Assembly (NCBI RefSeq): GCF_001522545.3
Contig: NC_031799.1
Span: 30,647,912-30,711,911 of the forward strand
Length of the DNA: 64,000 nucleotides
From: Parus major
Lineage: Eukaryota; Chordata; Aves; Passeriformes; Paridae
Reading direction: 5' to 3'
A program made the translations under genes and the position numbers. How positions within the stretch are numbered: the first letter of the stretch is position 1; every line of letters begins with the position of its first letter. A model generated the notes under the pieces. It made no database searches. It was not told the DNA's origin and saw only the letters and a program-made list of their open reading frames with translations. Shown here one piece after another: positions 1 to 14,469 of the stretch.

Positions 1-708
1 GTTCACAATCAGTTCATACTGAGGGCCTTTGAGTCCATCATATCCATCATATTAATTTAATTTAAAAGCAAAACAGAAATCCCAGGTAAAAAAGCAATAA
101 GGTACTATGGGCATGAAAGTTAAACTAACATTGCATTCTGTTTTAAAAAAATAAAAGGAGGAGAGAGAGAGAGAGAAAAGAAGCAGCAGCAAGTAGTGGG
201 TAAGTCAATAGTATTTGTACAGTTTCTGCATGACTGCATTTTCTCATGCAAGAGGTACTTCTGAACTACAATAGGACTGTGGTAAACCATCTGTTTAGAG
301 ATTAAGGATCCATCAACACTGAATGTTCAGTTCAACATAAACTGGTCATTTGTTTAACTCTGCATTTGCCAGTCTCCCCAAAACCACTCAACAAATATTA
401 CCTCTTTAATTATGTGGACAAAGAGAACATGTATTTTCTGCATGATCTTGCAATAATAGTGAGATAGCTATAAATTTTAATGAAAAGTACAATCAATCTG
501 AAAATTTATGTCCAGTAGACCTAAAAATAGAAATATGGTATTTTCTACATAATTTAAATATGTATGCATTTTAATTTGTTTAATTTATTTTTAATATATA
601 AATTTAGTAGGTCTAAATAAATAGACTGTAGCTGTGGGATTCACAGGCCAGTTGATGACTGTCAACAGTCATTTGAAGCATTCAAATAGTAAAAGTACAA
701 GGTACATC
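1..708. other. NFIB intron 2, AT-rich single-copy sequence
   Basis: No gene is seen. There is a short (GA)n run at about 160-178 and an AT-rich stretch at about 540-620. Nothing else stands out. Confidence 0.6.
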
Positions 709-1050
709 AAAAAATAGAGTGTAAACAACACAGGAGTCTTTAAAAAAAAAAAAAAAAAAGAAAAGAAAATTTGAATACTTACTCTAAATTTCAGGGAAAT
801 CTTCACATTCATGAGATATTTAGCCCTGTTTATGTTTTCCCAAAGGAGTGAAATAACACCCCGTTTGCCAAACTATACTAAAAAATAGAGTGTAAACAAC
901 ACAGGAGTCTTTAAAAAAAAAAAAAAAAAGAAAAGAAAATTTGAATACTTACTCTAAATTTCAGGGAAATCTTCACATTCATGAGATATTTAGCCCTGTT
1001 TATGTTTTCCCAAAGGAGTGAAATAACACCCCGTTTGCCAAACTATACTA
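709..1050. repeat. Near-exact tandem duplication, two copies of about 171 bp
   Basis: Copy 1 (about 709-879) and copy 2 (about 880-1050) are identical by eye except for the length of an internal A run (18 versus 17). Each copy starts AAAAAATAGAGTG and ends GCCAAACTATACTA. The shared A run followed by GAAAAGAAAA lies in the first third of the unit. The near identity means either a very recent duplication or an assembly artefact. Confidence 0.95.
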
Positions 1051-4000
1051 AGTTTGTGGAAGTAGGTGCATATTTCAGTGAGATGTCTGATGAGAAGAGA
1101 GTTAAGTAGGGAAGGCGTTGGTCTCATTTACTGATGAGTATCACAATTCCAAGGACTAGAATATCTACATCACAGACTAGACTAAAATCCCTACATCAAT
1201 AACATTTTGGCCTAAATGGTTAAAAGGAATTAAAAAAAAAAAAAAAGGGCAAATGATACAGATTTTAGTGTCTCACTAAAATGCATCTCGCCTTTCTGCT
1301 TTGAGCTTTCTCAGCTTGCCTTTTCCCATTTAAACTGTACCTATGAGCAGCGCAGCACAGCTTTGAAAGTAGGAGCACACCACAAAGTTTCCCACAGCCA
1401 CGTGAAAGATCTTATTCAACAAACTGAACTGCTTGCTCACTGAAGACAAAGCATGCAAACTCCTTCTAAAAGGCAAAGAAAACCACTAATTGCCTGAGCT
1501 GAGAAAGCAACTTTCCCCATGGGCAGGTTATCCTCCAGCTGTCGATTCATGTGTTTCTTGCACATTCCACCAGCTGCTGTCAAATATGGAGAGCTGCACC
1601 AAGAGCTAAGTACATGGACCCGGACCACTGAATCCTGTCTGACATGGCAACATTCCTGTGGTCACAGCACAGCCCTATTGTAGCATCTTATGCACTTCCA
1701 CACAGAATTTGTGACCTTTCTTTAAGGGGGTCTTCTTATAACAAGCCGCTCCTAACCTGCCCAGGGCAATAATGCAGGCCTTTGCTTTCTATGAGCTATG
1801 AGAATATACCTCAGGATGCCCTGTAGAGAGAATGCTTCCCTGAACTGGCTCATGATCTCTCAGAGGTCTGCCTCCTTCCCCAAATGAGCCAAAAAAGGGG
1901 AATTAGTGAAAACAACTAAAGAACGCATCATCCTGTACCCTGAAAATTGGTTTATCTGTTTCAGATATACTGATTATATACTACACTTGCTTATTAGTTG
2001 ACTCCCACTGACTGAAATGTTCACATGGGGAAAGTATTTGTCATTTTATCAGAAATGGAAGAGAAGAAGAAAACCCCCAACCCCCAGTATGTTTTATGAA
2101 AATATTCTTCTTTTGGAAATAGAAGTTCTAAAGACATATGTCAGCGCTGCTCCTCTGTAGGAGTAGGTATGTGAAAAAACAGACCATAAACATGGAGATA
2201 GTAAGCTGAGGCCCAAAAGTGACTATAATAAAATCTGAGAAAGTAGCTCTATCTCATAAATTCACCAGGCCTGTCACAAGATAGATGACTAGCCATGATT
2301 ACCAAATGTACCACTGTTTTTGTTTGCATCTTTACCTCACTGAATGATGCTGACACACTGAGTGTTTATCTAGCAAGACAGGATAGTCACAAGTTCCTAG
2401 AACTACTACCTCTTCCTTGTTCTCACTACTTGCTACACCCTCTCCTGGCACCAAGCCCTGAAAGAGTCCATAAACTCCTTAGGGCAGATATTATGTCTGT
2501 GTTGGTTTTGCACAGTGCCCAGTGTGATTAAATTTTGATCCCAGCTGTCATTTCTAGAGATTTTTCACATACAGGGGAAATAAGGTGGCTGAGGAGGAGC
2601 TTTGAGCATTGTTTTCATCAAGTGTCATCAAGATTTTGTTCACGTTTTCCTTGGCCCCAGAATTTTTACTCTATGTAACAGAAAACTCTGATTTAAAAAA
2701 TGAATAAAAATATTGTAAATCCTTATTAAATTTTCAAGAGGAATTACAGGTGCACTCTCTTCATGCATTTGCTGCCTTTACACCCTTGCAGACATTTTCT
2801 ATCCATACAGTTTCTTCAGCAGAGGTGCAAATCTCACATTCCTATTTCTTCCATCATGTAAGGTCTCCTTGATGTGGGAAGAAAAAATAACAAAAAAAAA
2901 TCTGAACCCTTTATAATAACTTAAAATTTTCTCTCAATCAATGAAAGATTCTTGACCATGTGACAAAGCTTAGTGCTTTCCAGATGACTGTGCTACATTT
3001 ACCTTATTTTCCAAATTATCCAAGCAATCAAAAGAATATTCATCAAGTCTCATTTTATGTATCCATCTGATTATTCAATCTGAGTCCCCCAAAATCCACT
3101 TTCTGAGGAATGTATCAGCTAGACGAGGGAAGAGAGGCCCTGAGCTTGGCTTGGGCAAGCATTCCTGCTGCCCTTTGTGATTAATAGTGAATTTCCTGAC
3201 TCCTAAGCATCCCAGGGATAATTGCTCAACTTTAAAGACAGAGTCTCCTGTAATGTAAGTTCATATCTCTTGCTGTTTTTATTTCAGGTTGCATGGCTGC
3301 AGATTAACAGAAGTGCCTCACAATAATAATAATTAATATTGTGCCTCACAATAAAGTATGTGATCCCAGCTGCAACAGAAACTTTTTTTCTTAGCGTTCA
3401 AGTTCCTAAAAACCACCAAAAAAAATTAGAACAGAAGAAATACCAAGAACTAGTGATTGAAGCTGGACTTCAAAAGAAAACCCACAGATGGAGTACGGGA
3501 ATTATGTCGTTGTTATAGTGCAACATCAGACAGTTCCAGGTTGTCACCCGGTATGACAAGTCATAAGGTTTAAGCACGAGCTCTTAAGTGTATCACGGAT
3601 TGGATGGGGTTCAACAATCAGATCTACAGAGAGCAAGTAGATGGTTTGCTGGTGGAAAGAGGCAGTTGTTTGACTTTCTGCCAAGGACAGACAAGGAGTA
3701 TCTGCAGGGCAGAATGCCATTTCAGGACTGCCTCTCAAGAACAGAAGGCCTTCAAAGTATGGGTCCCCATTAAGGTTTACATGCCTTGGGATGAACTCCT
3801 CAAAGTCTCTCCTTTTGATGAGATCTAAAATGTTTCAGTATGTTCTTGAGGAATTGGGTTTGTAAAACTTTGTATCAGGGTCTGCTTCGATGCATTTTGC
3901 ACAGTTCTTTATTTTCAACCCAATACATGTAACACAGCATGAAGTATTGAAAGAGGTCATCTCCCATTCTCCAGCTCAGTGACAGACAAAATTGATGGTT

Positions 4001-4271
4001 AGAAGCTACTTTTGACTCCTTTATGAACTATCTCCTGATATCATATTAAATTTTGCCACAGACCAAGTATATATCAATTGAATCTGGGTGGTGGGAAAAG
4101 ATGGACAGCTGTACAGTACAGCTTATTTTCTGCCACACATAGAAGAGTGTTTCACCCAACATTACTTGGTCATGCAAACAAAAAACATTACCTAAGGACT
4201 CAGAGGTATACTTAGTTTGGCACTAAATGTAGATAGCTACCAAATGTAGATAGGCACTAAATAGTGGATAG
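1051..4271. other. NFIB intron 2, single-copy sequence with small local repeats
   Basis: No gene is seen; the open frames here have no recognisable content. TGCCTCACAATAA occurs twice near 3313 and 3341, and GGCACTAAAT and AAATGTAGATAG are each repeated between 4219 and 4261 just before the CR1 fragment. An A run lies near 1231. Confidence 0.55.
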
Positions 4272-4595
4272 CTTCCTTGTGAGGGGAAGTGGAGGGGCAG
4301 ACACTGAAATCTTCTCTCTTGTGAATGGTAAAAGGACTGAAGGAAAAAGAATAAAGCTGTGTGAATAGAGGTTTAGGCTGGATGTTAGAAAAAGCATCTC
4401 AACCAGAGAGTGGTTGGGTACTGGAACAGGCTCCCCAGAGAAGTGGTCAGAGCCTGGCAGTTCAAGAAGTGTCTGGACAGTGTTCTCAGGCACATGGTGT
4501 GACCCTTGGGTGATCCTGTGCATGGAGAGAACTCAAAGATAGCTGTGGGTCCCTGTCAACTCAGGATATTCCATGACGATTCTATGGTTCTGATT
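4272..4595 (+). mobile_element. CR1 LINE 3' fragment
   Basis: From CTTGTGAGGGGAAGTGGAGG the sequence follows the CR1 3' region: GGTTTAGGCTGGATGTTAGAAAAAG, GGAACAGGCTCCCCAGAGAAGTGG, TTCAAGAAGTGTCTGGACA and CTCAGGCACATGGTGTGAC, then the tail CAACTCAGGATATTCCATGACGATTCTATGG. It is strongly 5'-truncated, as is usual for CR1, and diverged. An antisense open frame here is a by-product. Confidence 0.85.
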
Positions 4596-7500
4596 TTGCA
4601 GTGTTTCTGCTATTGTATCTGTGATCTGTAGCAGAAGTTCTTTTAAAATTCACTTTGAAGGACATGTTGGTAACCTTTAATGATTGAGACAGTAGTCAGA
4701 ATTGATCATTTGCTCTCTGCAAGACACTTACCTTCCTTATTAACATAAAACCACAAGAAATACAAAATGCGCAAGCCCAGAGGGATTACAGAGGGGCATG
4801 ATATAAAATAATCGATGTTCGTCTCTGAAAATTACAGGGCGTTTTTCTTGAGAAGATAATTCATGACATGTTATTGTTTTTTCGTGTTCTGGAGAGCCCA
4901 TATGATGCACATTTCTCTGTTCCTGCTAAACCTCACAAAATTTTTTGGACTCTGTGTAGTAAATGAGGATGTATTTTCATATAGTGTCATTGTTTTACTA
5001 CTTCCCATGTTTATTTGGACAGATTCATAGCACTGGGTAGAAATGTATTGGTTGGCAACTTCACTTTTGGAAGAGAAAGTAAACACATGGTGATTAGCAA
5101 ACACTGAACTCTTCTGTGTTTAATTTTGGCTTAACAAAAACTAGAAACACATACAGACAAATACATGAACCAGGGACCCTTTTCTATTTTGTTCCAAGCA
5201 GGAGCATTTGTCCGTACATCGCTTCCTAACCCTTCTTTGGAGAATTTCCAAGATTATACTTTTTTGCCTTTTCTTTAAATGTGTTTACTAACACTGACTG
5301 CATATGCTAATAAGGCACTATTTAAGAAAAGAATGATAGATCACCAATAAAAAATTTGCCTCTGAGATGTAATTAAAATCACTAAACTAACAAATTAAAC
5401 ACAGTTTAAAAACAAAAACAAACATTTTGAACAATTATGCCTATTGCTGTTAAATGAAAGGTCACAAGAGTCATTTATAAAGACTCCAGAAAAAAAATAT
5501 CGATCTGAATGGATTTCAGGACTAAAGGTAAATACACAACAATCACCTAACCTTCCAGTTTTCATTGTTGTTCTTTTAGTATTTCCATTGTTGTTTTGCA
5601 CATCTTCATTTAGTTACCAACCCCAAAAGTCGGAGGGTTTTAAGACATTTAGTCTTACATGCAAATGTGCTGTCTTTTCTGAGATTATGACACACCTGTT
5701 TAAGTGAAGTTAAGTGCTCAGATCAGAAAAATTGGAGCATGAAGTCAGTCTATTTTCAGAGCAACCACTGAATCCCTAGCATCACTTCAGGCAAGAAAAT
5801 ACTTTTTTTCGAGTTTAGTCTCATCTTGTTGTTACCATGTTTCCCAGATTCAAAGAAGAGTTGGAGCAGTTTTACTCTCACACCTGTAAAACAGCCTCAG
5901 AAATAGTGCAAGTTGACAGTGCTCTTAGAATTCGCTGTCTCATCTCCCTTGCTGCACTTTTCTACTTGGCAAATATTTTTCCTGATGCCAATAACCTCAG
6001 AGCCACAGGTGGTTCTGAGGTACATAGCAACACACAGAAAAGCCTTTTACATGCTTGCCACATGCGATGCACAAAGTGATCACGGAGCAACTTTCCATAC
6101 TCCATAAAGATGAAAAGCATTTCCTTCCACCAAGCCCTGCAGCCGAGGGCCGCATCCGCCAGAGCCGTTCGGTTGATTTCAAACAAAGGTAGGAAATGGC
6201 TGTATCCTAATGTTTCATTGTGGTCCCATGAGTCAGTGCTTTGGAACTCAGTACCTATTCTTCACTCTTTTACCAGAAGAAGGAAAAAAAAAAAAAAGCC
6301 CACCCAGAAAAGAAGCAGATAAACAGAAACAGCAAGGGTGTTCAGATAAACACTTTGCTCAAGAGAGAGCTCCTGGTCCTTAACTTTTCTTTTCAATTCC
6401 TAATCTCCAGCTCTGCAATAACATTTACTCACCAGCAGGAAATCACTTGTGGTGAACAGTTTTTCTACTGCTATGATAGCCCAGCACTGAACTGACCTGT
6501 CAGTGTACAGTGTCAGGTGTGCAGGCTGAGAAGGTGACTCAGTAACCCTTCTAAGTGGAAAACCACTCTTGCGAACACAAACATAGGAAGGTTATTCACA
6601 ATAATAACTAAGGTAGCCAAGCCACAAGAAGTAAATTTTCACTTACTGGTTAGCATTTTTTTTTCAGGGTTAACAGATACTTTTTATAGAAAGCATGAGC
6701 ATGAAGAAACAACGGAAGTGTTGCCAAAACCACATCACACAGCGCTGACCCTATTCTTACTAGCCAACAAAGCTGTTTGTGATGTGGATGACCAGATTAA
6801 CATTACAAGAGCTGTGGTACTGGATGCTGATATGGTATGCTACTGGACAAACACCAGAGCATTTAAAAAATTCCTACCAAAAAAAGGTATTGAAAACTTT
6901 GCTATTGTTTTATACCACTAGAAATCAGGTTATCCACCACAGATATGCAGCTGCCTCTAAGGTGAACAGTGACAAAGGCTTAACAGTGAAATTAAAAATA
7001 CTCGTTATTTCAGAAGCTCACAGTCTCAGAAATACCTCAGGCTGAGTACAACAAAACTCTGCAATTACAAACATTCACAATTAATATAATCTTACCTTCT
7101 CAATGGTACCTATGGTGACTGCAAGATCCTGCACAATTATTACATACTACATAATGATTACATGGATAGGATAGAGAACAGCAACCTCTTTCAGACAGGG
7201 GGAAATTTATTGTTCAAATAGAGACCTCAGTTACACAATCTGTTAGAGACCAGCATTAAAAACCAAAAAAAAATGAAAAGACTAAATGACAAAAATAATA
7301 GTTTGGCTAAAATGCATTATATCCTTTTTAACATTATTGAAAAATATTACTGTGGACTTTATAACTTGAGAACTTATAGCATAGACTCAATGGTGTTTTA
7401 TATGACCATTTCCAAATGTAAAAATAATGTAATTGTTCTTTTGTGGAAGAGATAAAATTTCAACCTATAAATGCATGAGTAGTTTGTAGATTGAAATAGT

Positions 7501-10500
7501 ATACTTCTTTAGATTTCCATAACATTCACTAAATTTTAAAGATTTTGAATTTTATGAAAAAAAACCAAAAAAAACCTCCATTTCTCCAAAACTCTTGTTT
7601 TTCCTAGAAAATCTTGATCTAACTGTTGTTAAGGTATATCATTACATATCCTCTGTCTCTCATACTGATAATTGTCTTTTTGCTCATTTAAAAGATATAA
7701 GTAATGCCCCCTTTGTTTTGTTTGGTTGATTGGGTTTTTTTGCTAACATCTAACAATAAAATTCCACTCATGTCTTTAGCATATTTTAGAGACTCAAGCT
7801 GACCACACTACCAAAACTGTATGGAGTGTACAAGAAATATAACAAGGAATAATCTGCATGAAATTCCCTTATATTTTGCCAACACATATCAAATAGTTAG
7901 AACTGTTTACAGAGGTACAAAAACCATGGAGAGCACAGTTTATAAAACAAAAAAAGGAAATGTACTCTATGCAACAGGAAAATTAAAACGCAGTAACAGC
8001 ACTGTCTTGTTAAAAACACTTGGCAGTATGTCTAAAGCATCGTGGTCACAGGCATGATGCAGTACGTGCTGTGTTCCAGTCAGAAGCATTCCCAAACTCC
8101 AAACCTCTCTAGCCATCATCACCACCTCATTTGGCAGTGGCTGCAAAAACTCAGTTCATCTAGTCTAAATTTACTCCACATGAAATAGACACAAACTTAC
8201 TAGATCTGTGTTATGCTTATGTAAAAAAAAAAAAAACAACTAAAAAAGGAACATTGGCAAAGAGCAATACAGCACAAAGCTAAGCAGCTACAAAGACAGT
8301 TGCACTGTATCATGAAAGTCCTCTTCTACAGCGTGTCCACATCCTGTTTTCATTTTGAATTTTCAGTGACACTTCTTTTTATTTGTCTTCCTTTCTAAGT
8401 TCTTCCAGTTTCTCAGCTCCACGCTTTTTTTCCCATGTTACTGCTGCTGCTGCACTGGACACAGAACCAATGTGTTCAGAATAGATAACAAGCAGTGTTT
8501 TGAGTGGATAAAAAGGCAAAAGGACACCAAAAAAAGAACTGACATCTCTTTGATTAGGAGCTGATCTACAAAAACTCTGAAGAGTGTATTACGCTTTTCT
8601 AAGAGTTATCACCAAAATTATTTTCTCAGAATCTCTAAAAAAGCCCACCAAAGGAAATTAATGTGCTCAGCCACACTGAATTCATATTACTGTGGATTCC
8701 ATATTTCTGCTGTGTTTCTTAAAATGAACATGCATAAACTGAAAGGGGTCTTCTAAAGCAGCTTAGGATTGAGAGATTTGCTTTTCAGCACATTTTGTTA
8801 TTAGTGTGCCACTACTCAGAAGAATGAGGACAACAATCTCAAAGACAGATTGATGCTTACTAGAGACTGTGTAGAAGACACAAGCTAACCTACCTGAAAG
8901 CAGAGGTGTTAAGGTAAACAAGAATATTTCTTTTCCCTTTCCTATTTTTCAAATTCCCTTGAAGATAACAAACAGGCAAATTTTTTATTATCTATTAGGA
9001 ACCCTATGAGTATACTGAATAGATGGCTCATCTTCAGTTCTTTCCTATGAGTTTTCAGAGAGGAAAAACAAGAATGGAGAGCTACATCCCCAAAACCTGT
9101 TACTGAAAGTCTTCAATCATGAAATTTCAATACTAGCTCCCAGCCACAATCCAGGACAGAAAAACATGATGTAGGTCTATAAAAATGAGGAAAGCCAAAG
9201 CACCATTTTGTCTTCTTATTTTAGAAGGATTGAGACATAAACCTTACTTGAAAGTTACAGAATAAATCCTAGATTTCTTCAAAAAGAAGGAAAAAAATTG
9301 TTTTCATTGGCATATGTAAGTACCTTTGTAGAGAGAAAATAGCAGATCATAGAGTGTTTGTCAATTTTATGTGAACAGCACAGCAAGAATTTTACAATGA
9401 AGCTAAACTACCTCAATTTAGCATCACCAAGGATGGCACAGCATTGGAACAAACTAGCAAACTACCAAATTTTAAGATGTGTTTTTTCAGTCTCAGAGGA
9501 GTAATTTATTTCATGAATCTAAACTTTGAAAATAAAAATCGTGTATAAGTGCCTATTCTTTATTAAAGTAATTACAGATATGATCTGAACCAAGGACTGG
9601 AGCACTCCTGTAGCCTATATTCTGCCTCTTTCAAGAGATGCAACCCTGACTAACTAACTTGCTCTTCTACCTTAATTTCTCCATCTGTAAAATAGAGAAA
9701 ACACTACTTATTCACATATCTCAGTGCTTAATGTGAATTAAATAATGTTTTAAATTGCCATAAAGATGAAAGCCAACTTTAAACATAGTTTGATTAACAA
9801 AACCATTCATACCATCTGCATATTAATAAAAATAAAATTCCTTTACAGATTTCTTGCAAAGATCAATAATAATTATACCAGTCAGGGAGTCCAGATATTA
9901 ATAGCTTAAAGGTTGTTCTGTCATATTCATGAATGTCACAGAAATACCAGTGTAGCTTCTAAAAAGTGATTGAGAGTGACCCCTCTGAAAACAAAGTGTT
10001 CAGGAGTTCAGGACTGAGGTCCTCCCACCTTCACATAAATTCCCTGGCTGTCATGAGCCTTTCTCCTGTTCTATACATCAGATATGTCTACTTGTAGAAA
10101 AAAAAAGAAAAAAAAAGACTATGAAGAAAGCCAAGTTTTAAATTAGAATTTAATAAAAATTGATTAAGCATCACAGAGCACAAACAAAGCTGCTCCATAA
10201 ATCTCTCAGCTCTTTTTATGCAGGAATGAAAGAAAACACTGTCTGCTGAAGCAGATGACAGATGCTGGCTTAAAGATAAGTATTATTTATACTTCTGTAC
10301 CAGATTTCTTCTTATGCATATCTTATCATGCATGGATATACAATCAACAAAGCAATTATTCTATATCAGTCAAAGACCTTACAACATACTTTTTCTTCAT
10401 GGGAATTTATTTTATACAGTTCATTGTTCAATAAAAAATGGAGAAAAAAAAAATTAAACATTTCAGGAAAATGCTTAAATTATATCTGAAATACTCTTTC

Positions 10501-13500
10501 CTACTGAAGTGTTGAAATGGAGCAGCTGAAAGGTCTATAAAGCATCATGTTGCATTAGAAATGCACTGAGGCTTTGCAAATCACTGAGGAATACCTCTAA
10601 TATCTGCAAACACCTGAAGTCAGGGATTTTGTAATAAAATTAGCTAATGCACATTATTTCTCCTCAGACTAGACCAACAGACTCTTCCCTCACTGCAAAA
10701 TGTAGAGTATCTGCACAGCTACAGTCCATGATAGCAATTTTTTGCATTATCATGGCTATGAACATATATTTTTTATAAAAATTATTTTTTCATAAGCAAA
10801 ATATTCATAAGATATATATATATTCCACATGAAATTATCTTCCTTTTCTTCCACATTTTCTTTCCCCTTCCCCCATGAAAGCTCATTTACTAGTAGTGCA
10901 CTGAAACGTGTTTTTTTTCTGGTTTAATATATAATATTAATAATATATTTAATAATAGGCTTAATAATCTAAAAGAAAAGAGAGAAAATGATACAATAAT
11001 CTAAATGGCTGAACAAACCTTCCTGCAATGATCTACCCTAATTTGTCTAAGACCAGATTCTGAGTAATGCAGACATAAACAGCATGTTTCTGCTGTGATA
11101 TACAGGCACCTCCATCATAATCAACAGAAATAGTTCTGAGAGAATTCAAATGGTAATTCCTCAGAATTATACTCGCAAAGAAATTAACTTGTAGGCACTG
11201 TCTTTAACTGAGTACAATCATGTCATGAGAATCAGAAATTTATAACAAAAATAAGCTACACAAATCAGCACTTAGGCTGCAATATGGAATCCATTTATCT
11301 TTTTTTTGAATTATGCAGAAATGTGCTGTAGGACCATATCAATTAGAGAATGGTAAGTCTTCATGTGTTTCTAGAACACTATCATTCCCCATAAAGATAC
11401 ACCACACAGGAAAGTTTATCTAAGTAAGAAATCTTGTTTTGAAATCTGGCTATTAATATCCATGAAAAGTATCTTGACAACCTGTAATATGATTAAGATT
11501 GAAGTAAATTAAAAGCTTTAGCGTACATGTATATCTTACTTCTGTATGAACAGTGTGCTTTTTCATTCATACTGAATGGCACTAAAAAGACAAGCTACTA
11601 CATCTATGGTATTTAAACACTTTTGCATTCTTTCTTTTTAATTAAAAATGCTGTCACTTAAATTTTTTACCATGCCTGGACCCTTCAAAGTGAATATGTG
11701 TTCATAATAGAGAAGCAATTAAAGATCACAAGAGCCAGAGAAATAAATGTAGGCATCTTTAAAGGAGACTGTTGTTTGTGTTCTTGGTGTATTTTCTCTA
11801 ATGAACAGGGAAACTGTGTCTCATTTCTATGCTTAGTGGAATAAAAATACTGAGCTAAGGTATCTCCTAATAGCAATGGGTCCAATTTATCACTGGGTTT
11901 CAGAACATCTTATCTCTCAGCAGATAGCTGATAGAAGTTATTTACAACGACTGGTCAGTCCACTGATTGGACAGCCATTGTCTGTCAGGCAAATGTTTTA
12001 ACTAGTTATGACCTAAAGCAAAGAGGCTCAAGAATAAGGTTACTTAAAGTTATAGAAAATAAGAGAAGAAAGACTTCTGAAAGAAGCACCAAAATACATT
12101 CATTTTAAGTGGTCTAAAGTAGTTCCCAAATTGCCACCCACTGGCTGCACTGTTTCAGCAATGTCTTATAAATCAGTGGAGTCCAAGTATTATTTTCATA
12201 GTAGAGGATAGGAAAGTGAAACCTTAAAGGGATTTTCCAAAATATTTAAACAGAAACCTTCAAAATCTATCGTCAGAATGTCATTTTATTTTTGCATTTC
12301 TCTGCCTGTCATTTTCTTAAGAGGTAGGGAAATCATTTTCAAATGCAGCCAATCTGAAGAACCAGCTAACTTGCATCATAAGTAATGCAAAGGTGTGCCA
12401 GTTTACACGGCATATACAGATTTGACACTGTCTACACATGTAACAGATGAAATCCAAAGACACAAAATAATAAGCTTATATATTTCTCATAATTGCCAGA
12501 GAGGAAAATGTCATAAAAATTTCCACTGACTTCAGAAGAATTTGGATTAGCTCCTCTGAATCATGATAGAGACACAGAAAACTCCTATTTTCAAAATTTA
12601 GAAAGTTATCTAAAAATGTCAGTGGCTTGTTTTATATTATAATTTACTCAAAGACAGATGTGTCTTGGAAAAATATTACTATCAAGCAAAATACTACACA
12701 AAATAACCACTGAAAAAAATGTTCTACAGATTTAATTTTCTTTTTTTGTGGGACAGTACTGTAACTGGTTTTCCACCAACTCGTCTGATAAACAGGCTTC
12801 TTGTTAATATAACCTTTCTTGTTTATAATTATGCCTTATTCATCACACTTATGATAGTCAACAGTCGGACTCCTGTTTATGACAATCAGGTTTTCAAAAC
12901 TATTGAGAAATATAACTCTCCCTCTATGCTGAATATCCTACTTTTTTTTTCATAGAGAACACATCAAAATTTTTATTGAAAGTAATCCATCTGAGTTTGT
13001 CTGTCACAATAAATACTAAATGCTCTTGGCCTGTAAAAGGGTTGTCTCTTCTTTTGTCTGTCTTTCCTACAGGAATTTCTTCAGTGTAGGAGCTTAGCAA
13101 TGCTGACTAACAAGTAGAATGTAACATTTCACTAAAAATTAAGATATTTTGAAATTGAAATATTTTTCAAAGAAAAATAAATCTAATGGCATTTCTCTGA
13201 AAGTTGGCAAGAAAGGCAAAGTGAAGAAAAAAAAAAAAAAACAAACAAGAAAAGGAAACTCCTGCTCCTTAGCACTAAAATATATAAAACAAGTGAGAAA
13301 AAGAAGTGGCATCCCCAGTCAACAAAGTCCTCTCTGGCACTCATTCTTCAAAGGAAAGCACTATCAGGGCTGAGCTGCTAAACAGTTAATCTTCAGTAAC
13401 TCCACTAAAGAGCAGTAGTGGCAGGCTGCCCATCATTCTCTTAGACAGAGCTTGTCAGAGAAAGTAGGGCAGCTTGTCCAGCCCAGCAGTCAACTGATTA

Positions 13501-14469
13501 CTAGCGAGCTCAATGGGGCTGCCGGCCAACTCCTGAGACTGCTGCCAGCCCCTTGGGTATTCAAAGGCCAGGATCCAGTGTGGCTCACTTTGCCAGAATC
13601 ACATGATGTCAGTGCTGTTTTCTCCAGACCAGAATAACCAGTCATTCAGGTTGTTGAAAATGGTATGCAAACAAATGTCATAAGCTCAGCAAGGCTTGCA
13701 CCTGCATTTACTTCCAGGGGTTACAGGCACAGGTCGGATCCTCACCTCTGCAGAGTGTTTCTAAGATCCTGAGGGGCACAGTGTGGTGTCGAATCAGGCC
13801 TCCTGCAGCAACTACTTTAAACAAAAAACCTGCTACAGTAATTGCACTGACCAAATCCCACTCTGGAACCTACATTTCTAAATTATTTTTTTTTAAAAAA
13901 AGAGGTGACAGCAGAGAGTTAGGTCTGGTAGAGCTGAACAGAAACCAGTTACGTTTTTACAGTTAGATGAATGGAATGGAAACAAAACTACTAAAATGTC
14001 TAAGAAGAAAATATGTATTCATTTAATATCTAAGGAATTTAAAAACTGAAAAAAAATAATTCAACTGATTTTTAAGCAGTATATTTGTTATAAAATATTT
14101 CTTTCTCTCCCTGCAAATTTCACCCAACCCAATACACAGACTTGCCAACTTTAATCTGATATACTCAACAGCATATATAATACTGTAAATGTGCAGATGA
14201 TTTGCAAAGTGAAATGCAATGATAGTACAAAAAAACCCACTAAGTTTCTTTTCTACTTCAAAAGTTTGCAGGTTTGTCAAGCTCACAAGGCAGCTGCACA
14301 GGTGCAGTTAGGGTTCTGAACCCTGAGTCTAAGAGAAGAAAAAACAGGCAGCCCTTTACCTGCAGGATTTTTAAGGGTTTCTCTTGTTGGTACTGTTGCT
14401 TGTATCAGTGTATGAAGCCCAGAGAAATATCCCAAAGGTATTAAGTGGTGCTGCACCTGGGTTGGCACA
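4596..14469. other. NFIB intron 2, long AT-rich stretch without a recognised gene
   Basis: No exon or transposon was recognised with confidence over nearly 10 kb. It contains A runs (for example near 6283, 8223, 10100 and 13213), a TTAATA-rich stretch near 10925-10965, and a short possible exon at 4732-4824 treated separately. The open frames near 5837, 6110 and 6718 show no domain or splice context I can support. Confidence 0.55.
4732..4824 (-). other. Weak candidate cassette exon (93 nt)
   Basis: On the minus strand GTAATTTTCAG precedes a 93-nt segment ending AATAAGGAAG followed by GTAAGTGTC. Read after the phase-1 end of NFIB exon 2 it is open through all 31 codons and keeps the frame (phase 1 to phase 1). 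The encoded stretch is hydrophobic (a run of Leu, Tyr, Phe and Trp), which is unlike NFI proteins. A 93-nt open frame arises easily by chance, so this is only a candidate. Confidence 0.15.

Noticed and set aside
7098..7131. Possible 33-nt microexon on the minus strand between TGTGCAG and GTAAGA
   Set aside because: The acceptor lacks a pyrimidine tract and the segment is too short for an open frame to mean anything.
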